Assembly (NCBI RefSeq): GCF_018604545.1
Contig: NZ_CP075896.1
Span: forward strand, 4,898,001 to 4,962,000
Source: Streptomyces koelreuteriae
GTDB lineage: Bacteria; Actinomycetota; Actinomycetes; Streptomycetales; Streptomycetaceae
Direction: 5' to 3'
Length of the DNA stretch: 64,000 nt
Below, piece by piece: positions 29,881 through 38,595 of the stretch. The notes beneath the pieces are model-generated. The model searched no databases, was not told the origin of the DNA, and worked only from the letters and a program-made list of their open reading frames with translations. Both the position numbers and the translations under genes were made by a program. Each line of letters starts with the position of its first letter. Position 1 is the first letter of the stretch.

Positions 29881-30372
29881 TCACACGGCGAAGAACGCCG
29901 CCGTCAGCAACCCGAACCCCGACAACGCCAGCACCCACGCCACCCGCGTCCGCAACAACCCGCCCGCCACCACGACCGACGCCAGCAACAGCGCACCGCC
30001 CAGCGGAATCCACGCGTACAGAATCCCCGCCGGGCCCGAACGGACCGCGTGATCACCGCCGGGCTTCAGGACCACCGTGTAGGTCCGGCCCCGCTCCACG
30101 GCGACCGACTTCTCCAGCTCCACCTTCGGCCGCGGCTGCGCACCCTCCGACAGCGGCGTGAACGAACCCGTGCACAAGTCCGGCCCGCACCGCGTCACAT
30201 CGACCGTCCCGCGCTCCCGGCCCTTCGTCAGCATCACATGCTGCGCCGTACCCCACGACGCCCACACACCCGCGATCAGGATCAGCGCGGCGACCGTACC
30301 CATCGCCGCGAACCGACCGAACCGCAGCACGGCACGAGAGCTCCGGCGAGGGGCGGTGGCAGTGGGGGGCAT
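29881..30372 (-). CDS. Hypothetical membrane protein (163 aa)
   Basis: Basic N-terminus, one hydrophobic segment (about 27-46), an extracytoplasmic loop with a Cys pair (RCGPDLC), and two C-terminal hydrophobic segments (about 115-135 and 143-160). The start is uncertain: ATG 30372 is used, with in-frame ATGs at 30384 and 30399. It is 54 nt downstream of pth on the same strand. No family recognised. Confidence 0.7.
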   Translation of the reverse strand: MPPTATAPRRSSRAVLRFGRFAAMGTVAALILIAGVWASWGTAQHVMLTKGRERGTVDVTRCGPDLCTGSFTPLSEGAQPRPKVELEKSVAVERGRTYTVVLKPGGDHAVRSGPAGILYAWIPLGGALLLASVVVAGGLLRTRVAWVLALSGFGLLTAAFFAV

Positions 30373-30425
30373 GGCCGGGATCATTGGCCATACCCGCACG
30401 GCCGGTCAACTCCCGGGGTGACAAG

Positions 30426-31028
30426 TCAGGAGTTGTACGTACCTTGCGCCCGCTCCAGCCCCTCGATCACCAGACACTCCACCGCGTCCGCCGCCCGGTC
30501 CACGAAGTAGTCCAGCTCCTTGCGCTCCGCGGAGGAGAAGTCCTTCAGCACGAAGTCCGCCACCGGCATCCGCCCCGGCGGCCGCCCGATCCCGAACCGC
30601 ACCCGGTGATAATCCGCCGAGAACGCCTTCGTCATCGACTTCAACCCGTTGTGGCCGTTGTCCCCGCCGCCCAGCTTCAGCCGCAACGTCCCGTAATCGA
30701 TGTCCAACTCATCATGAATCGCCACCACATGCGCCACCGGCACCTTGTAGAAGTCCCGCAGCGCGTTCACCGGCCCGCCCGACAGATTCATGTACGACAT
30801 CGGCTTCGCCAGGATCACCCGACGGTTCAACGGCCCAGGAGGCCCGATCCGCCCCTCGATCACCTGCGCCTGCGCCTTCCCCGCCCGCTTGAACCTCCCC
30901 CCGACACGATCCGCCAGCAGATCGGCCACCATGAAACCCACGTTGTGCCGGTTGCCCGCATACTCCGGCCCCGGATTGCCCAGCCCCACGATCAGCCAGG
31001 GAGCAGCGGCATCGGTCGTCACGTCCAT
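30426..31028 (-). CDS. pth: Peptidyl-tRNA hydrolase
   Basis: Releases tRNA from prematurely dropped peptidyl-tRNA. The 200 residues start with IVGLGNPGPEYAGNRHNVGF (catalytic His in NRHNVG); KPMSYMNLSG and HDELDIDYG carry the other conserved Asn and Asp; GGGDNGHNGLKS is the substrate loop. It lies 70 nt downstream of rplY, separated by a hairpin, in the usual actinobacterial order. Confidence 0.97.
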   Translation of the reverse strand: MDVTTDAAAPWLIVGLGNPGPEYAGNRHNVGFMVADLLADRVGGRFKRAGKAQAQVIEGRIGPPGPLNRRVILAKPMSYMNLSGGPVNALRDFYKVPVAHVVAIHDELDIDYGTLRLKLGGGDNGHNGLKSMTKAFSADYHRVRFGIGRPPGRMPVADFVLKDFSSAERKELDYFVDRAADAVECLVIEGLERAQGTYNS

Positions 31029-31042
31029 GTCTCCTTCATACG

Positions 31043-31079
31043 CGTCGGCCGCTGCTCCGCACGGGAACAGCGGCCGACG
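31043..31079 (-). terminator. Hairpin between rplY and pth
   Basis: CGTCGGCCGCTG (31043-31054) pairs with CAGCGGCCGACG (31068-31079), a 12-bp stem with a 13-nt loop. Since pth is just downstream with only 15 nt to its start, it may attenuate read-through from rplY. Confidence 0.6.
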
Positions 31080-31097
31080 AAACGACGACGAAGAGGA

Positions 31098-31694
31098 TCA
31101 GGCCTCAGCGGCCTCTTCGCCCTCGGCCTCTTCACCCTCCGGGGCCTCCTCGGCCTGCGCGGCCAGGACCTGAAGGACGACGGTGTCCTCCTCGACGGCC
31201 AGCGTCGTGCCCTTCGGCAGCGTGATGTCCTTGGCGAGGATCGAGTCGCCGGCGGACAGACCCTCGATGGAGACGGTCACGGACTCGGGGATGTGCGTCG
31301 CCTCGGCCTGGACCGGCAGCGCGTTCAGCACGTGCTCGAGCAGGAAGCCACCCGGGGCCAGCTCACCCTCGGTCTGGACGTAGATGTCGACGTTGACCTG
31401 CTCGCCACGCTTCACCAGCAGCAGGTCGACGTGCTCCAGGAAGCCCTTCAGCGGATCACGCTGCACGGCCTTCGGAATCGCCAGCTCCTTGGTCTTGCCG
31501 TCGATGTCCAGCGCGATCAGGACGTTCGGCGTACGCAGCGCCATCAGCAGGTCGTGGCCCGGCAGGGTCACGTGCAGCGGGTCCGAACCGTGCCCGTACA
31601 GGACACCCGGAACCTTGTCTTCACGACGGATACGGCGCGCGGCACCCTTGCCGAACTCGGTGCGCGTCGCGGCGGAGATCTTCACCTCGGACAT
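31098..31694 (-). CDS. rplY: 50S ribosomal protein L25 / general stress protein Ctc
   Basis: Binds 5S rRNA. The 198-residue, two-domain Ctc form: an L25 domain (about 1-95, with RTEFGKGAARRIRREDKVPG and the VLYGHG motif) and a C-terminal TL5 domain ending in an acidic Glu/Ala tail. ATG 31694 has GAGGAGTG upstream; an upstream in-frame ATG two codons earlier is less likely. Downstream of prs on the same strand. Confidence 0.95.
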   Translation of the reverse strand: MSEVKISAATRTEFGKGAARRIRREDKVPGVLYGHGSDPLHVTLPGHDLLMALRTPNVLIALDIDGKTKELAIPKAVQRDPLKGFLEHVDLLLVKRGEQVNVDIYVQTEGELAPGGFLLEHVLNALPVQAEATHIPESVTVSIEGLSAGDSILAKDITLPKGTTLAVEEDTVVLQVLAAQAEEAPEGEEAEGEEAAEA

Positions 31695-31795
31695 AATCAC
31701 TCCTCGAAGTCAGAAACGGACGTGGTCACCCGGCCACGAACGGCCTGCTACGAAGAGCGCGTCGATAACGGACCACCGATCCCACAACGGGAAAC

Positions 31796-31843
31796 GGCCT
31801 CCCTCGCCGAGCAACTGCAGCAGTCTACTCGGCCAGGGAGGCC
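31796..31843 (-). terminator. Terminator between prs and rplY
   Basis: A 16-bp stem with one C-C mismatch (arms 31796-31811 and 31828-31843) and a 16-nt loop, just downstream of prs. Confidence 0.7.
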
Positions 31844-31880
31844 GCACCCAAAACGATCTACAGGAGCTCCGGGAGAGCCC

Positions 31881-32861
31881 TCACTGCTCGTCGAACAGGC
31901 TCGTCACCGAACCGTCCTCGAACACCTCACGCACCGCGCTCGCGATCGTCGGCGCGATCGACAGCACCGAGATCTTGTCCAGGTCCCCGCTCAGCTCACC
32001 CGGCGTCGGCAGGGTGTTCGTGAACACGAACTCGCTCACCCGCGAGTTCTTCAGCCGGTCAGCGGCCGGACCCGACAGCACACCGTGCGTCGCCGTCACG
32101 ATCACATCCTCCGCACCGTGCGCGAACAGCGCGTCGGCAGCGGCACAGATCGTCCCACCGGTGTCGATCATGTCGTCCACCAGGACACACACGCGACCCT
32201 TCACCTCACCCACGACCTCGTGGACGGTGACCTGGTTCGCGACGTCCTTGTCCCGACGCTTGTGCACGATCGCCAGCGGCGCGCCCAGCCGGTCGCACCA
32301 GCGGTCCGCGACCCGCACCCGGCCCGCGTCCGGCGAGACGACCGTCAGCTTCTCCCGGTCCACCTTCCGGCCCACGTAGTCCGCCAGCAGCGGCAGCGCG
32401 AACAGGTGGTCCACCGGACCGTCGAAGAAGCCCTGGATCTGGTCCGTGTGCAGATCGACGGTGAGAATGCGGTCCGCGCCCGCCGTCTTCATCATGTCCG
32501 CGATCAGACGCGCCGAGATCGGTTCACGTCCACGGTGCTTCTTGTCCTGCCGCGCGTAACCGTAGAACGGCACGATGACCGTGATGGACCGGGCCGACGC
32601 GCGCTTCAGCGCGTCGATCATGATCAACTGCTCCATGATCCACTTGTTGATCGGAGCCGTGTGGCTCTGGATCAGGAAGCAGTCGGCGCCACGCGCCGAC
32701 TCCTGGTAACGCACGTAGATCTCACCGTTGGCGAAATCGAAGGCCTTCGTCGGGACGACCCCGACACCCAGCTGGTGGGCGACCTCCTCGGCAAGCTCGG
32801 GGTGGGCGCGGCCGGAGAAGAACATCAACTTCTTCTCGCCGGTCGTCTTGATCCCGGTCAC
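31881..32861 (-). CDS. prs: Ribose-phosphate pyrophosphokinase
   Basis: Makes PRPP from ribose-5-phosphate and ATP for nucleotide, His and Trp synthesis. The 326-residue product carries FSGRAHPELAEEVA, the ATP-binding ARQDKKHRGREPIS flexible loop, DLHTDQIQGFF (metal-binding) and the PRPP signature VLVDDMIDTGGTI. Start GTG 32861 with TGAGGAGA upstream. Follows glmU after 147 nt, in conserved order. Confidence 0.97.
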   Translation of the reverse strand: MTGIKTTGEKKLMFFSGRAHPELAEEVAHQLGVGVVPTKAFDFANGEIYVRYQESARGADCFLIQSHTAPINKWIMEQLIMIDALKRASARSITVIVPFYGYARQDKKHRGREPISARLIADMMKTAGADRILTVDLHTDQIQGFFDGPVDHLFALPLLADYVGRKVDREKLTVVSPDAGRVRVADRWCDRLGAPLAIVHKRRDKDVANQVTVHEVVGEVKGRVCVLVDDMIDTGGTICAAADALFAHGAEDVIVTATHGVLSGPAADRLKNSRVSEFVFTNTLPTPGELSGDLDKISVLSIAPTIASAVREVFEDGSVTSLFDEQ

Positions 32862-33008
32862 AGCACTGTCTCCTCAGAGGTGTCGCAGCTGGGGTTTCGA
32901 TCTCGGGTCGAGAGACCTCGTCGCCGGCTCGCGAGAGGACGTCTCAACTGGTGGGGGTGCGGGTGTGCACTTATCACCGTACGCCGTGTTTGACGCACCG
33001 GTTTCCGG

Positions 33009-34454
33009 TCAGCCCTCGTCGGACGACTCCCGGGAAGCCGCCTCCGCCGCCTTCGCGGCCGCGCTCCCCGGACGCTTCCGAGCCACCCAACCCTCGATAT
33101 TCCGCTGCTGACCACGGGCCACGGCCAGCGAACCGGGCGGCACATCCTTCGTGATCACCGACCCGGCGGCGGTGTACGCACCGTCCCCCACCGTGACAGG
33201 CGCCACAAACATGTTGTCCGAGCCCGTACGGCAGTGAGAGCCGATGTTGGTGTGGTGCTTCTCCTGCCCGTCGTAGTTCACGAAGACGCTCGCGGCGCCG
33301 ATGTTCGACTGCTCACCGATCGTCGCGTCACCCACGTAGGAGAGGTGAGGCACCTTCGTCCCCTCCCCGATCGTGGCGTTCTTCGTCTCGACGTACGTCC
33401 CGATCTTGCCCTTGGCACCCAGCCGGGTCCCGGGACGCAGGTAGGCATACGGCCCCACCGACGCGGCCGGGCCCACCTCGGCGCTCACGGCCACGGTGTT
33501 GTCGACGCGGGCACCCGCGCCGACCCGGGTGTCGGTCAGCCGGGTGTTGGGCCCTACCTCCGCGCCCTCGCCGAGGTGGGTCGCGCCGTGCAGCTGCGTG
33601 CCCGGGTGGACGACGGCGTCCTGCTCGAAGGTGACGGTGACGTCGATCCAGGTCGTCGCCGGGTCGATCACCGTGACGCCCGCGAGCATGGCCTCGGTCA
33701 GCAGCCGGTCGTTGAGGATGCGGCGGGCCTCGGAGAGCTGCACGCGGTTGTTGATGCCGGCGATCTCCCGGTGGTCACCGGCCACGGAGGCCCCGACCCG
33801 GTGCCCGGCCTCGCGCAGGATCCCGAGCACGTCGGTCAGGTACTCCTCGCCCTGGCTGTTGTCCGTCCGCACCTTCTTCAGCGCGTCGGCGAGCAGCTGG
33901 CCGTCGAACGCGAACACACCCGAGTTGATCTCACGGATCGACCGCTGCGCGTCGGTGGCGTCCTTGTGCTCCACGATCGCGGTCACGGCGCCGGTGTCGT
34001 CGCGGACGATGCGGCCGTAGCCGGTCGCGTCCGGGACCTCGGCGGTCAGCACGGTCACCGCGTTGCCGTCGGCGGAGTGGGTGGCGGCGAGGGCGTCGAG
34101 GGTGGCGCCGGTGAGCAGGGGGGTGTCCCCGCACACGACGACAACCGTCCCGTCGACGGATCCGCCGAGCGCTTCGAGTCCCATCCGTACGGCGTGCCCG
34201 GTGCCGTTCTGCTCCGCCTGCACCGCGGTGCGGACGGCGGGGGCGATCTCGCCCAGGTGGGCGGTGACCTTCTCACGGGCGTGGCCGACCACGACGACCA
34301 GGTTCTCGGGGTGCAGCTCGCCCGCGGCGGCGAGCACATGCCCGACGAGACTGCGACCGCAGAGCTCGTGCAGGACCTTGGGTGTGGCCGACTTCATACG
34401 GGTGCCCTCACCCGCTGCGAGAACGACGACGGCTGCCGGGCGGTTGGCGCTCAC
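33009..34454 (-). CDS. glmU: Bifunctional GlcNAc-1-P uridylyltransferase / GlcN-1-P acetyltransferase
   Basis: Last two steps to UDP-GlcNAc for peptidoglycan. The 481-residue product has an N-terminal pyrophosphorylase (VVVLAAGEGTRMKSATPKVL, EQNGTGHAVRMG, VVCGDTPLL) and a C-terminal left-handed beta-helix of hexapeptide repeats (about 255-455) with the acetyltransferase motif RPGTRLGAKGKIGTYVETKN. The Ala/Arg/Ser-rich tail of about 25 residues is typical of actinobacterial GlmU. tRNA-Gln lies just upstream. Confidence 0.97.
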   Translation of the reverse strand: MSANRPAAVVVLAAGEGTRMKSATPKVLHELCGRSLVGHVLAAAGELHPENLVVVVGHAREKVTAHLGEIAPAVRTAVQAEQNGTGHAVRMGLEALGGSVDGTVVVVCGDTPLLTGATLDALAATHSADGNAVTVLTAEVPDATGYGRIVRDDTGAVTAIVEHKDATDAQRSIREINSGVFAFDGQLLADALKKVRTDNSQGEEYLTDVLGILREAGHRVGASVAGDHREIAGINNRVQLSEARRILNDRLLTEAMLAGVTVIDPATTWIDVTVTFEQDAVVHPGTQLHGATHLGEGAEVGPNTRLTDTRVGAGARVDNTVAVSAEVGPAASVGPYAYLRPGTRLGAKGKIGTYVETKNATIGEGTKVPHLSYVGDATIGEQSNIGAASVFVNYDGQEKHHTNIGSHCRTGSDNMFVAPVTVGDGAYTAAGSVITKDVPPGSLAVARGQQRNIEGWVARKRPGSAAAKAAEAASRESSDEG

Positions 34455-34585
34455 GGGATGCCCTTCGGCTGTGGATGGGGTGGGGTTTCATCCGCAGGAT
34501 ACCGGGGGGTTTTGTGGGGGGCGTGGGTGTGGGGCCTGACAAGGGACACATCGGTCAGGACCCGAACTCCGGCCTTGAATGCCGC

Positions 34586-34661
34586 TGGCTCCCCCGCAAG
34601 GATTCGAACCTTGTCCTGCTGGTACCAAAAACCAGTGTGCTGCCAGTTACACCACGGGGGA
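34586..34661 (-). tRNA. tRNA-Gln (anticodon TTG)
   Basis: On the minus strand the gene begins TCCCCCGTGGTGTAACTGG and ends with GGGGGAG plus an encoded CCA (34586-34588). The 7-bp acceptor stem TCCCCCG/CGGGGGA is perfect, the anticodon stem CTGGT/ACCAG closes the loop TTTTGGT with anticodon TTG, and the T arm GGTTCGAATCC is canonical. Genes for glmU and prs follow, as in other actinobacteria. The 5' end is 14 nt from the stop of the HTH gene upstream. Confidence 0.97.
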
Positions 34662-34675
34662 CAGCGCCTCAGACC

Positions 34676-35536
34676 TTACCGGAGACGTGCTTCGGCATGG
34701 GCAACGATGCCGCTCCACCAGCCTTCGATGCGGTTGTACAGCTCGGCACTTCGGGTCACCGTGACGACGAGGCAGCCGTGGTAGTCGTCGCCGGTGTTCT
34801 TGCGGACGGTTTTCGGGTTGTGCTTCTTCAGCGTCGGCTTGGCAAAGGCCGAGGGGTCGATGTCGGCCAGCTCCGCCCAGAATCGGTGAGCCGCGTCCAC
34901 GTCCGCCGATTCGTGGATGAGTACCCGGAAGCGCAGGCGTTCCCGACTCACGTCGAGCAGGTCGAGCCAGGCGAGGTAGACCTGGATCACGCCCGGGTCG
35001 CTGTTGACGAAGATGGCTCGCTCGCGCCGGTCGTACGGCTTGCTCTTGGAGCCCTCGGCCCAGTACAGCGCGACTCCCGTCAGGAACAGCTCCCTGTCAG
35101 TGGGGTCGCCGACTTCCTGCGCTGCGCTCTCTCTGATGCTCCGGCGTTCTTCCTCCTGTGTGGCGCGGAGGCGCGTGAGGCCTGCCTGCATGAGCGCCCG
35201 TTGTTCCTCCGGCGTGTAGCGCGGCTCCGGCTTCGGCAGATCCCGCACCCAGAGCGACACCGAGCTACGCGAGCATCCCAGCTCCGCCTCGATCCGGTCG
35301 TACGTCCAGCCCTGGAATCGGAGTTCCCTGGCCCGTTCGCGGAGGTCGTCCTTCGCGTTCGGGCGCTTCGTCCATGCCGGGGGCGGTTCGCCCTTCACGA
35401 GTTGGTTGAGGATGTCGTTGTTGAAGATCTTCAGTTCGTCGCGGATCTGGCGCAGGCTGCAGCCCGCGCGTCGCAACGCCACCGCCCTCTCCCGCAACCC
35501 CTCGAAGTCGGCGTATTTGCCGGGTGCATGTGTCAT
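34676..35536 (-). CDS. Helix-turn-helix protein of unrecognised family (286 aa)
   Basis: Two N-terminal helix-turn-helix-like units: about 11-45 (GLRERAVALRRAGCSLRQI) and about 62-100 (LRFQGWTYDRIEAELGCSRS then SVSLWVRDL). These resemble resolvase- or terminase-small-subunit-type HTHs. After a charged helix, the C-terminal domain (about 140-286) opens with LFLTGVALYWAEGSKSKP and has repeated alpha/beta segments (RFRVLIHESADVDAAHRFW, DDYHGCLVVTVTRSAELY). The GVALYWAEGSK stretch faintly recalls LAGLIDADG-type helices, but I would not assign that. ATG 35536 or 35542 could be the start. The gene ends 14 nt before tRNA-Gln on the same strand, so transcription may run into the tRNA. Slightly lower GC than its neighbours. 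Confidence 0.8.
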   Translation of the reverse strand: MTHAPGKYADFEGLRERAVALRRAGCSLRQIRDELKIFNNDILNQLVKGEPPPAWTKRPNAKDDLRERARELRFQGWTYDRIEAELGCSRSSVSLWVRDLPKPEPRYTPEEQRALMQAGLTRLRATQEEERRSIRESAAQEVGDPTDRELFLTGVALYWAEGSKSKPYDRRERAIFVNSDPGVIQVYLAWLDLLDVSRERLRFRVLIHESADVDAAHRFWAELADIDPSAFAKPTLKKHNPKTVRKNTGDDYHGCLVVTVTRSAELYNRIEGWWSGIVAHAEARLR

Positions 35537-35704
35537 ACGCATACCGTCCGGGCGGAATGGGAGACTCCGGGGTCGAACGGTGTGCGATTCAGCAGTTCGA
35601 GGGATATCGGGTGGTATTGCGTCTGAACGGTCACGGAGTGTGGTGTAGGCCAGTCCGGGAAACTCACCGGAAAACCGGCGGTGGGCGCCTTTAGGCTGGA
35701 GGGC

Positions 35705-37003
35705 ATGACCGCGACGGGGGAAGACCATGTGACGGCCCGGGGAGGGCCGTGGTGGTGGGCCAGGCGGCGTAGCGCCGTGTTCGATGTGAGTCTGGCCGTG
35801 GCGTCCGCGCTGGAGTGCGGGTTCGAGGGCATTCCGTTCGCCAGGGATGCGGGGATCCCGGTGCCGGCGGGGGTGGTGTTCGGGCTGTTGGCCGGGTCCG
35901 TGCTGCTGGTGCGGCGGCGGTGGCCGATCGCCGTCGTGCTCGTTTCCATTGCCATCACGCCCGCCGAGATGGGCTTTCTGATGGGCATCGTCGGCCTGTA
36001 CACGCTGGCCGCGTGCGAGCTGCCGCGGCGGATCCTCGCCTCGCTGGCGGGGATGTCGCTGCTGGGGACGCTCATCGTGACGTTCGTGAAGACGCGGCAG
36101 GACATGTCGCGGGGGGACCTGGACATCGGGGACTGGTTCGTGCCCTTCGCCGCGATCACGATGTCGGTGGGGTTCACGGCGCCTCCCGTGCTGCTCGGGC
36201 TGTATGTGGGTGCCCGGCGGCGGCTGATGGAGAGCCTGCGGGAGCGTGCGGACGATCTGGAGCGGGAGTTGCAGTTGCTCGCGGAGCGGGCGGAGGAGCG
36301 GGCCGAGTGGGCCCGCAACGAGGAGCGGACCCGGATCGCGCGGGAGATGCACGACGTGGTCGCGCACCGGGTGAGTCTGATGGTCGTGCACGCCGCCGCG
36401 TTGCAGGCGGTGGCGCGGAAGGATCCCGAGAAGGCCGTGAAGAACGCCGCGCTGGTGGGGGACATGGGGCGGCAGGCGTTGACCGAGTTGCGGGAGATGC
36501 TCGGGGTGCTGCGCAGTGGTGGGGACGAGCGGCGTGAGCGGGCGGCGTCGGTGCCGTTGGCGGCGGTGGGTGCGGCCGCGGCGGCGGCTGCTTCGCGGGC
36601 CGCCGATGACGAGGGGCCGTGTCTGGCGGAGATCGAGGAGCTGGTCGGGCAGTCGGCTGCCGCGGGGATGGTGGTGGATCTGTCCGTGGAGGGGGACGAG
36701 CGGCCGTATGCGCCGGAGGTGGAGCAGACGGCGTATCGGGTGGTGCAGGAGGCGTTGACGAACGTCCACAAGCACGCGGCCGGGGCGAAGACGTATGTGC
36801 GGCTGGCGCATCGGGTGTCGGAGATCGCGATGCAGGTGGAGAACGAGCCGCCGGAGGCGGCGGCGTCGTCGGCGCGGTTGCCGTCCGGGGGGAACGGGCT
36901 GGTGGGGATGAAGGAGCGGGTGTCGGCGCTGGGCGGGGTGTTCGTGTCGGGGCCGACGGACGCGGGGGGTTTCCGGGTGTCGGCGGTGATTCCGGCGTCG
37001 TAG
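35705..37003 (+). CDS. Orphan two-component histidine kinase (HisKA_3)
   Basis: Membrane sensor kinase of the NarL-partner class, 432 residues from ATG 35705 (GGAGGGC upstream). N-terminal membrane domain with about five hydrophobic segments (about 25-165), a charged coiled coil (175-205), dimerisation/phosphotransfer motif EMHDVVAHRVS with His216, a loop of Ala-rich sequence, and a catalytic ATPase domain with N-box EALTNVHKHA (Asn353) and G-box GGNGLVGMKERV. No response regulator is adjacent, which is unusual for this class; its partner may be one of the orphan NarL-type regulators elsewhere. It converges on the SUKH-3 gene with only 24 nt between them. Confidence 0.9.
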   Translation: MTATGEDHVTARGGPWWWARRRSAVFDVSLAVASALECGFEGIPFARDAGIPVPAGVVFGLLAGSVLLVRRRWPIAVVLVSIAITPAEMGFLMGIVGLYTLAACELPRRILASLAGMSLLGTLIVTFVKTRQDMSRGDLDIGDWFVPFAAITMSVGFTAPPVLLGLYVGARRRLMESLRERADDLERELQLLAERAEERAEWARNEERTRIAREMHDVVAHRVSLMVVHAAALQAVARKDPEKAVKNAALVGDMGRQALTELREMLGVLRSGGDERRERAASVPLAAVGAAAAAAASRAADDEGPCLAEIEELVGQSAAAGMVVDLSVEGDERPYAPEVEQTAYRVVQEALTNVHKHAAGAKTYVRLAHRVSEIAMQVENEPPEAAASSARLPSGGNGLVGMKERVSALGGVFVSGPTDAGGFRVSAVIPAS

Positions 37004-37027
37004 GGCCCGTCGTTGCGGGGGTGGGCG

Positions 37028-37522
37028 TCAGCTCGCTGTGAGGCGTACGGGTTCCGTGCCGGCGACGAGGGTGGAGAGGGCCTGGTCGATGTCCTGGCCG
37101 AGGTACCAGTCGCCGGTGTGGTCGAGGGTGTAGACGCGGCCGTCGGTGTCGATGGCGACGAGGGAGCGGCTGTCGGTCTCGGCGCCGAGGGGGCAGACCT
37201 CGGTGCCGAGGGCGCGGCCGAGGTCGCCGAGGGTGCGGGCCATGTGGAGGCCGTGCAGGGGGTCGAGGTGCAGGGTGGCGGGGGCGACCTGGCGGCCGGG
37301 GCCGGTGGGGGCGATGTGGAGTCCGCCGAATTCGGCCCAGGCCTCGACTGCGGCGGGGAAGACGGTGTGCCGGTGGCCGGCGGGTGAGACGTGGTCGCGC
37401 AGGGCGTCGGCCCAGTATTCGGCCTGCTTGATGTCCCAGCGGCCGGGTTGCCAGCCGGCGGCGCGCAGGGCCGCGTCGACGGGTACGGCGAAGCGGGTGG
37501 AGGAGGTGCGGTCGGTGTGCAT
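37028..37522 (-). CDS. SUKH-3 family immunity-like protein (164 aa)
   Basis: SUKH-superfamily proteins mostly serve as immunity proteins against polymorphic toxins. The ATG at 37522 begins MHTDRTSSTRFAVPVDAALR; the body shows SUKH-3 features: AGWQPGRWDIKQAEYWADAL, VFPAAVEAWAEFGGLHI, LHLDPLHGLHMARTLGDLG and a C-terminal VAIDTDGRVYTLDHTGDWYLG. No signal peptide. It is 74 nt downstream of the YwqJ-like deaminase gene on the same strand, so a toxin/immunity-like pair is likely; the pairing itself is inference. Confidence 0.82.
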   Translation of the reverse strand: MHTDRTSSTRFAVPVDAALRAAGWQPGRWDIKQAEYWADALRDHVSPAGHRHTVFPAAVEAWAEFGGLHIAPTGPGRQVAPATLHLDPLHGLHMARTLGDLGRALGTEVCPLGAETDSRSLVAIDTDGRVYTLDHTGDWYLGQDIDQALSTLVAGTEPVRLTAS

Positions 37523-37596
37523 CTGCGCTTCGTCTCGTCGGGGCCGTGGGCGTGGCGGGCGTGAGGATGGTGGGCGTGGGGGTGTCGGGGTGGGTG

Positions 37597-38217
37597 TCAG
37601 TCGTTCTGGGACGCCGGGTCGACTATGCGGACCCCGAAGTGGGCGCTGAGGGCGGTGCAGGCGCGGCAGGGGGTGGCGAAGGTGCCGTGGAGGGGGTCGC
37701 CGTCCTCGCGGATGTGCCGGGCGGTGAGTTTGGCCTGCTTGAGGGCTTTGCGGGCCTCGCCGTTGGTCATGGGTTTTCGTGCGGCGCGTTTGCTGCGGGC
37801 GGTGTCGGCGGCCGCGATGTGCCGGGAGATGAGGATGGTTTCGGCGCAGCGGCCGGTGAAGCGGTCGCGCTGGGCGCTGGTGAGGGTGTCCAGGAAGTCC
37901 TGGACGAGGGGGTGCAGGGCGGGGGGTGTGTCGCCGCGGGCGGCGGTGCCGGTGAGGGTGGCGCCGCGGACGGAGAGGGCGGCGGCGACGGTGGGGAGGA
38001 TGCCGTCGCGGCGGTGGTGGAGGGCGGGGGCGTGGGCCGCTTCGGTGGTGCTCCAGCCGATGCGGGGGTCGCCGCCGCGGGGGTCGACGGCTCTCGGGTC
38101 GCCGGCCCGGGGGTCGGTGCCGCGTGGGTCGCCGTGGAGCGGGTCGCCGTGCCGGGGGTCGCCGTTTCGTGGGTCGGCGGACCTGCCGGTGTGTGGTCCC
38201 GTCTGCGTCGCGTTCAT
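37597..38217 (-). CDS. YwqJ-like putative deaminase (206 aa)
   Basis: Zinc-dependent deaminase-fold domain in the C-terminal 110 residues: GRCAETILIS (Cys124-Ala-Glu126, one zinc ligand and the catalytic Glu) and ATPCRACTALSAHFGV (PCxxC at 183-187, the other ligands). These match the YwqJ class of polymorphic-toxin deaminases, with a Cys replacing the more common His in HxE. Residues 18-54 are a tandem five-residue GDPRx repeat. There is no signal peptide, RHS, LXG or other export module, so secretion is not evident. Downstream is a SUKH-3 gene. Nucleic-acid or nucleotide target unknown. Confidence 0.82.
   Translation of the reverse strand: MNATQTGPHTGRSADPRNGDPRHGDPLHGDPRGTDPRAGDPRAVDPRGGDPRIGWSTTEAAHAPALHHRRDGILPTVAAALSVRGATLTGTAARGDTPPALHPLVQDFLDTLTSAQRDRFTGRCAETILISRHIAAADTARSKRAARKPMTNGEARKALKQAKLTARHIREDGDPLHGTFATPCRACTALSAHFGVRIVDPASQND
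38056..38166 (-). repeat. 15-bp tandem repeat coding for GDPRx units
   Basis: About seven imperfect 15-bp units (core GGGTCGCCG on the plus strand) encode repeated xDPRxG in the deaminase N-terminus. Reading frame is kept because the unit is a multiple of three. Such a linker can vary in length between strains. Confidence 0.8.
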
Positions 38218-38595
38218 GATCGTCTACCCCTCCGTGCATCCCCCCGGGGGTCACAGACTGCCAAATGCCGTGGCTGGTGCGGAAGCTGGGGCGCGGCGAC
38301 ACGCCCGTTCCGGGGTGTGCCGTCACGGTGGGGTGACGGCTGGTCACGGAAGCGGAGCGGGCGCCGGCCGGTGCCGGTGACCGGTGTCGTCGTACCGCAT
38401 AGGCTGTCGGCACCGCAGGCGATGCGGTGATCCGTTCGGAGATCGATGCAGTGAACCGGAGGGTGATCCGCGGGGTCGGCGCGTGCAGGGAAGTGCAGAG
38501 AAGTCGAGACAGACAGACGTGACAGTCGATACGGGTCGTAGTGCGCCAAGAGTGGTCAATACGGTTCGTACAGAGTGCCGCAGGGGGCAACCGCC
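38218..38595. other. Divergent intergenic region of the SUKH/deaminase cluster, 378 nt
   Basis: Separates the YwqJ deaminase/SUKH-3 pair (minus) from the WHH-SUKH/deaminase-SUKH-4 pair (plus), so it should hold the promoters of both. The 110 nt before the plus-strand gene are AT-richer (AGTCGAGACAGACAGACG, TCGATACGGGTCG, CAATACGGTTCGTACAGAG). The repeated ATACGG at 38528-38533 and 38559-38564 could be regulator half-sites. No gene is seen. Confidence 0.5.

Noticed and set aside
34586..35704. Integrated element using tRNA-Gln as attachment site
   Set aside because: No integrase and no second copy of the tRNA 3' end are found in the window; the flanking order is that of core genes.
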